Source: Campylobacter sp.
Lineage (GTDB): Bacteria; Campylobacterota; Campylobacteria; Campylobacterales; Campylobacteraceae
Reading direction: 5' to 3'
Assembly: GCF_019423325.1 (NCBI RefSeq)
Contig: NZ_JAHZBQ010000002.1
Coordinates: 124,001-188,000, forward strand
Length of the DNA: 64,000 nucleotides
Shown here one piece after another: positions 60,904 through 64,000 of the stretch. The position numbers were made by a program, and so were the translations under genes. How positions within the stretch are numbered: the stretch's first letter is position 1; each line of letters starts with the position of its first letter. A model generated the notes under the pieces. That model saw only the letters and a program-made list of their open reading frames with translations, had not been told where the DNA came from and did not search any database.

Positions 60904-61694
60904 TAAATTTTACCTTTATCTAGCGGAATTCCGCGTTTTGTGTTAATTATAAACTCGCACATCTTGCGAACGTTTTGATCACTCGTTTCGTTTAATAAAA
61001 TTTGCGCCTGCTCCTTTAAGCCCCTGCCCTGGTTGAATAAAAATTTATACGCCCGATTTATCGTCTCGACCGTCTCTTTATCGAAGCGGCGGCGGATGCC
61101 CGTTAAATTTAACCCGCGGATATATGCGCGATTACCCTCGGCTAGGCAAAACGGCACCACGTCCTGACTAAGCGCGCTAGCGCCTGCGATCATGCAGCTC
61201 TCGCCTATTTGGACGAACTGATGCACCGGGGTAAGCCCGCCGATAACGGCATAATCACCCATTACAACGTGACCTGCGAGCGTGGCGTTATTGGCTAAGA
61301 TTATGTTGCTGCCCAGCACACAATCGTGAGCGATATGGCAATACGCCATCATAAAGAGATTATCGCCGATGCGCGTAAATCCGTCGCCCTTATGCGAGCC
61401 CGAGCTGATCGTGCAAAACTCGTGAATCGTAGCGTTTTTGCCGATGATTAGCCCCGTGCGCTCGCCATCTTCAAAGCTCATATCCTGCGGAATTTCGCCC
61501 ACGATCGCGTATGAAAAAATTTTAGAGTTCTCGCCGATTTGAGTATCGCCGATGATACGCGCGCCCTGTTTGATCGTGCAGCCGTCTGCGATTTTAGCCT
61601 GCGCGCTTACGAAAGCATACGGCTCGATCGTTACTTCGGCTCCGATCTGCGCGCCATCCTCGATGATCGCCGTGTGGTGAACTTTAGCCATCAT
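60903..61694 (-). CDS. lpxA: UDP-N-acetylglucosamine acyltransferase
   Basis: A 263-residue left-handed beta-helix enzyme, first step of lipid A synthesis. Hexapeptide repeats fill the N-terminal two thirds (IGAEVTIEPYAFVSAQAKIADG); the catalytic His is in MAYCHIAHDCVLG. The C-terminal helical part begins GLNLTGIRRRF. Two adjacent ATGs are possible starts (61694 or 61691), both on the fabZ stop codon. Confidence 0.96.
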   Translation of the reverse strand: MMAKVHHTAIIEDGAQIGAEVTIEPYAFVSAQAKIADGCTIKQGARIIGDTQIGENSKIFSYAIVGEIPQDMSFEDGERTGLIIGKNATIHEFCTISSGSHKGDGFTRIGDNLFMMAYCHIAHDCVLGSNIILANNATLAGHVVMGDYAVIGGLTPVHQFVQIGESCMIAGASALSQDVVPFCLAEGNRAYIRGLNLTGIRRRFDKETVETINRAYKFLFNQGRGLKEQAQILLNETSDQNVRKMCEFIINTKRGIPLDKGKI

Positions 61695-62140
61695 TTATCC
61701 ATTATCATCGCTTGAAGTTCCGCCTGCGCGGCCAATGTGGCGCCGTCGTTGATGTAGGCTTCGCCCTTTAGCACCCATATACGTCCGCGGTGTTTGATTA
61801 CGCTGATGCGATACTCAAGCTTGTCGCCGGGGCGAACCGGGCTTCTAAATTTAGCGTTATCGATGCTCATAAAATACACGACCTTGTCGCTTAGATCGAC
61901 GCCGTCTTTCTCCATACTCTTAAACGCCAGCACGCCGCCTGCTTGCGCTAAGCCCTCGATGATCATGACGCCCGGATAGATCGGATGCCCCGGAAAGTGA
62001 CCCTGAAAGATCTGCTCGTTGTAGGTTACGTTTTTATAGGCCTTGATGCTTTCGCCTATGCTGAGCTCTTCGACGCGATCTATCAGCAAAAACGGAAAAC
62101 GATGAGGTAGGATGGAGAGGATTTCGTTTATATCTATCAT
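61691..62140 (-). CDS. fabZ: 3-hydroxyacyl-ACP dehydratase FabZ
   Basis: A 149-residue hot-dog-fold enzyme of fatty acid synthesis. LPHRFPFLLIDRVEEL and the catalytic His in QGHFPGHPIYPGVMIIEGLAQAGG are diagnostic. It sits directly in front of lpxA (ATGA overlap), the usual partnership because both use the same hydroxyacyl-ACP pool. Confidence 0.97.
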   Translation of the reverse strand: MIDINEILSILPHRFPFLLIDRVEELSIGESIKAYKNVTYNEQIFQGHFPGHPIYPGVMIIEGLAQAGGVLAFKSMEKDGVDLSDKVVYFMSIDNAKFRSPVRPGDKLEYRISVIKHRGRIWVLKGEAYINDGATLAAQAELQAMIMDK

Positions 62141-62173
62141 TGATCTGCCTTTTTTAGAAATTTTAGAATCTTA

Positions 62174-63283
62174 TCAAATTCTTACTAAAATTTCCCTAAC
62201 GTCTAAAAATATGCGCGAGAGCCCGTAAATTTGAACTTTGGCGGCTCTTATTTCGTCCGTGACGATGATCGGCGAGAGCGAGCCCGCAGCGCACAGGGCG
62301 GCACGAGCTTTATTTTGGCGCGCGAGACTCGGCGGATTTTTTAGCATCTCAGATACGCTTTTGAAATTTGATCTTGAAATTTCGTTAAATTTCGCCAGGT
62401 TTAAAATTTTAATCTCCCCCTTATCGCTGCAAAAAATTTCGCACTCCCGCTCCACGCTAAGCTTCACGTTTTCACGCGTAAAATGCGAGCCAAATAGCAC
62501 AAACGAAGGCACGACCTCGCCGTCAAATTTAATCCATGCGCGCAGCAGGCGGTAGTTTAAAAACCGATCGCGCAGCACGTTAAATTTCACACCTTTTTTT
62601 TCGAGCGAGCAAAGCTTTTTATAAAATTTCAACTTCTCCTCTACCGAAGCGGGCAAGATTTGCCGATCGATAGACGACATTAGCTCGTAAATTTCGGCAC
62701 CTTGGGCTAAATTTCGCCTCAAATCCGCCGTCAGACTTCCGCCCGAATTCCGCTGCGCCGCAAGCGCGTAGATGCAGCCGCAGTAGTTTTGATGATAGAG
62801 CGCGTCTTTTTTCGCAAGCGCAAACTGCTCGTTCGTGCCGCCGTTTTTACGAAAATCGGGCGCGATAAACTCCAGTCCGCAGCGCTCGCAGATACGTTGC
62901 AACGAGGCGCAAAGTTGAGAGTGCGATTTTTTGGGACTCATTAAAAGAGTCGTGGTGATTTTGCGCTCGCCCAAACTTAGCGCGAGCTCGGCCGTTTTTT
63001 GCATGCGAAAATCAAAGCAAAACTCGCAGCGCGCGCCTTTTTCGGACTCATTTTCAAGCCCGCGCGCGCCGTCTAGCCAGCCCTGAAAATCATACTCGCC
63101 CGGGATAAATTTAATCCCTAAATTCTCGCAAACCCGCTTTGCATCGTGCATTCTAAGAACGTATTCGCCGCAAGGGTGGATGTTTGGATCGTAGAAATAG
63201 CCTATTAGCGGCTCTTGCGCGAGCTCTTTCAAGCGGCGCAAAAAATAATCGCAATCGACCGAGCAGCAGATGTGAACCAGCAA
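62174..63283 (-). CDS. queH: Epoxyqueuosine reductase QueH with C-terminal extension
   Basis: A 369-residue protein. The QueH (DUF208) signature is clear: LVHICCSVDCDYFL at the N-terminus, IGYFYDPNIHPCGEY, ARCEFCFDFRMQKTAELA and the KKSHSQL-type segment, with paired Cys for an iron-sulfur cluster and iron site. It performs the last step of queuosine synthesis. The family is usually about 200-250 residues; here about 130 extra residues follow, as in some other Campylobacterota. It works with the queD/queE genes 50 kb away. Confidence 0.9.
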   Translation of the reverse strand: MLVHICCSVDCDYFLRRLKELAQEPLIGYFYDPNIHPCGEYVLRMHDAKRVCENLGIKFIPGEYDFQGWLDGARGLENESEKGARCEFCFDFRMQKTAELALSLGERKITTTLLMSPKKSHSQLCASLQRICERCGLEFIAPDFRKNGGTNEQFALAKKDALYHQNYCGCIYALAAQRNSGGSLTADLRRNLAQGAEIYELMSSIDRQILPASVEEKLKFYKKLCSLEKKGVKFNVLRDRFLNYRLLRAWIKFDGEVVPSFVLFGSHFTRENVKLSVERECEIFCSDKGEIKILNLAKFNEISRSNFKSVSEMLKNPPSLARQNKARAALCAAGSLSPIIVTDEIRAAKVQIYGLSRIFLDVREILVRI

Positions 63284-63312
63284 AATTTAACCCTTTGCAC
63301 GAAATTTTTGGA

Positions 63313-63318
63313 TATAAT
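63313..63318 (+). promoter_or_regulatory. -10 box before the short anchor gene
   Basis: TATAAT in GGATATAATTTTACG, 31 bases upstream of ATG 63349. It probably drives the small gene and dapB together. Confidence 0.5.
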
Positions 63319-63348
63319 TTTACGCTATCAAAATTAATGAGCGGAAAA

Positions 63349-63498
63349 ATGAAAAAATTTTTTATAAACCACTGGCGTAAGTTTGCTTGCGGCTTGAGCG
63401 GATTTGCGCTATTTTACGTGCTCGCGGGCTTTTTCGGCGTGCCGCTTTTTATCGAAAAGGCGCTACTTAAAATTTTAAGCAAAATGGACGCTAAGTAA
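63349..63498 (+). CDS. Short membrane-anchor protein, possibly truncated DUF748/AsmA-like
   Basis: A 49-residue product with one hydrophobic span (LSGFALFYVLAGFFGVPLFI) and then EKALLKILSKMDAK before a stop. The segment LAGFFGVPLFIEKALLKILS resembles the N-terminal anchor of DUF748/AsmA-like proteins, which normally continue for hundreds of residues. Nothing of that remains before dapB. It is either a small membrane protein in its own right or a truncated gene. It lies 41 bases in front of dapB. Confidence 0.5.
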   Translation: MKKFFINHWRKFACGLSGFALFYVLAGFFGVPLFIEKALLKILSKMDAK

Positions 63499-63539
63499 AA
63501 TTTAGCTATACTAAGCGGACTAAATTTAAAGGAACAGCG

Positions 63540-64000
63540 ATGATAAATATAGGAATTCACGGCGGAAGCGGCAGAATGGGCACGATGATCTACGAATGCC
63601 TGAAAAATTTCGATCAGGCGCGAGCAAGCGTGATCTACACGGTCGCGCCTCTTGATTATACGCCAAGCTGCGCCGTAGTAAGCAGCTACGACGAGCTTTT
63701 TAGCAGCTGCGATGTCGTGATAGACTTCACGATCCGAGACGGCGCGATAAGCCTAATGAAATTTGCGCTTTCGCACCCAAAGCCGCTTTGCATCGGTACG
63801 ACGGCTCTGGGTGAGGAGGGCGAGCGGCTACTGCGCGAATGCGGCGCGAAGATGCCCGTGCTGCACGCTACGAATATGAGCCTGGGCGTCGCGGTGCTAA
63901 ACAAGCTCGTAGCGCTTGCTAGCAGGAGCCTGCGCGATTTTGACTGCGAAATTTTAGAGATGCACCACCGCCACAAAAAAGACGCCCCAAGCGGCACGGC
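63540..64000 (+). CDS. dapB: 4-hydroxy-tetrahydrodipicolinate reductase, 5' part
   Basis: The first 153 codons of dapB, cut by the window edge. The NAD(P) site is GIHGGSGRMG at residues 4-13; VVIDFTIRDGA, CIGTTALGEEGE, ATNMSLGVAVLNKL and the catalytic HHRHKKDAPSGTA are in order and as expected. It makes tetrahydrodipicolinate for lysine and peptidoglycan. AAAGGAAC precedes ATG 63540. Confidence 0.96.
   Translation, partial: MINIGIHGGSGRMGTMIYECLKNFDQARASVIYTVAPLDYTPSCAVVSSYDELFSSCDVVIDFTIRDGAISLMKFALSHPKPLCIGTTALGEEGERLLRECGAKMPVLHATNMSLGVAVLNKLVALASRSLRDFDCEILEMHHRHKKDAPSGT

Overview
The window is bacterial chromosome from a Campylobacter, most likely one of the GC-richer oral species such as C. 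gracilis. Evidence for the genus: a nuo operon with the reduced NuoE/NuoF subunits of Campylobacterota, futalosine-pathway menaquinone genes (mqnA and a UbiA-type prenyltransferase), DsbI with its small partner Dba, and several blocks that, as I remember it, follow the C. jejuni gene order (trxB-trxA-yraN-hom-aminotransferase; rlmB-rsmI-rpmE-rsmE-queD-queE-moaA-ubiA-miaA; gltX-malic enzyme beside a SurA-like gene; carB-mreC-mreB-clpX-lpxA-fabZ). No database search was possible; all calls come from reading the sequence and its translations.

Layout. 0-1.4 kb: end of an RND exporter, a selenocysteine tRNA and a lipoprotein. 1.5-15 kb, minus strand: thioredoxin system, homoserine dehydrogenase and aminotransferase, rRNA methyltransferases with L31, queuosine and molybdopterin radical-SAM genes, and a menaquinone prenyltransferase. 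15-18 kb: miaA (plus strand) and an AT-rich pentapeptide-repeat membrane protein inserted beside nuoN. 17.8-32.5 kb: a complete 14-gene nuo operon (minus strand). 32.7-37 kb: phosphate permease, azlCD and a HemN-like radical SAM protein. 37.1-40.5 kb: an AT-rich plus-strand run of small genes including an Imm53-like and an Imm45-like immunity gene, with no toxin, i.e. a candidate polyimmunity locus. 40.8-49.6 kb: DUF4197 protein, gdhA, mqnA, a lysozyme-inhibitor-like lipoprotein, pncB, malic enzyme, gltX and a SurA-like chaperone. 49.6-51.5 kb: a gene graveyard (pldA tail, frameshifted YwqK-like gene, SMI1/KNR4 gene with one amber codon). 51.6-53.3 kb: dsbI-dba. 53.3-54.5 kb: a GC-rich simple-sequence stretch with a G8 tract, then two more broken genes (ankyrin type and a CCG-motif protein). 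54.6-63.3 kb: carB, mreCB, clpX, lpxA, fabZ, queH. 63.3-64 kb: a short truncated membrane-anchor gene and the start of dapB.

How it fits together: the housekeeping genes serve respiration (Complex I without an NADH-input module, menaquinone synthesis), redox homeostasis (Trx, DsbI), tRNA modification (queD, queE, queH, miaA), lysine/threonine precursors (hom, dapB) and envelope/cell shape (mreBC, lpxA, fabZ). Two features stand out. First, conserved proteins (QueE, NuoN, NuoG, NuoI and one membrane protein) carry long low-complexity inserts or tails whose DNA resembles the AT-palindrome-rich intergenic filler of this genome. Second, genes of immunity-type families occur in three separate places, intact at 37-40 kb and decaying at 50-51.4 kb and 53.7-54.4 kb. 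Regulation visible by eye is limited to TATAAT-like -10 boxes, two good terminators and pervasive ATGA/TAATG start-stop overlaps.
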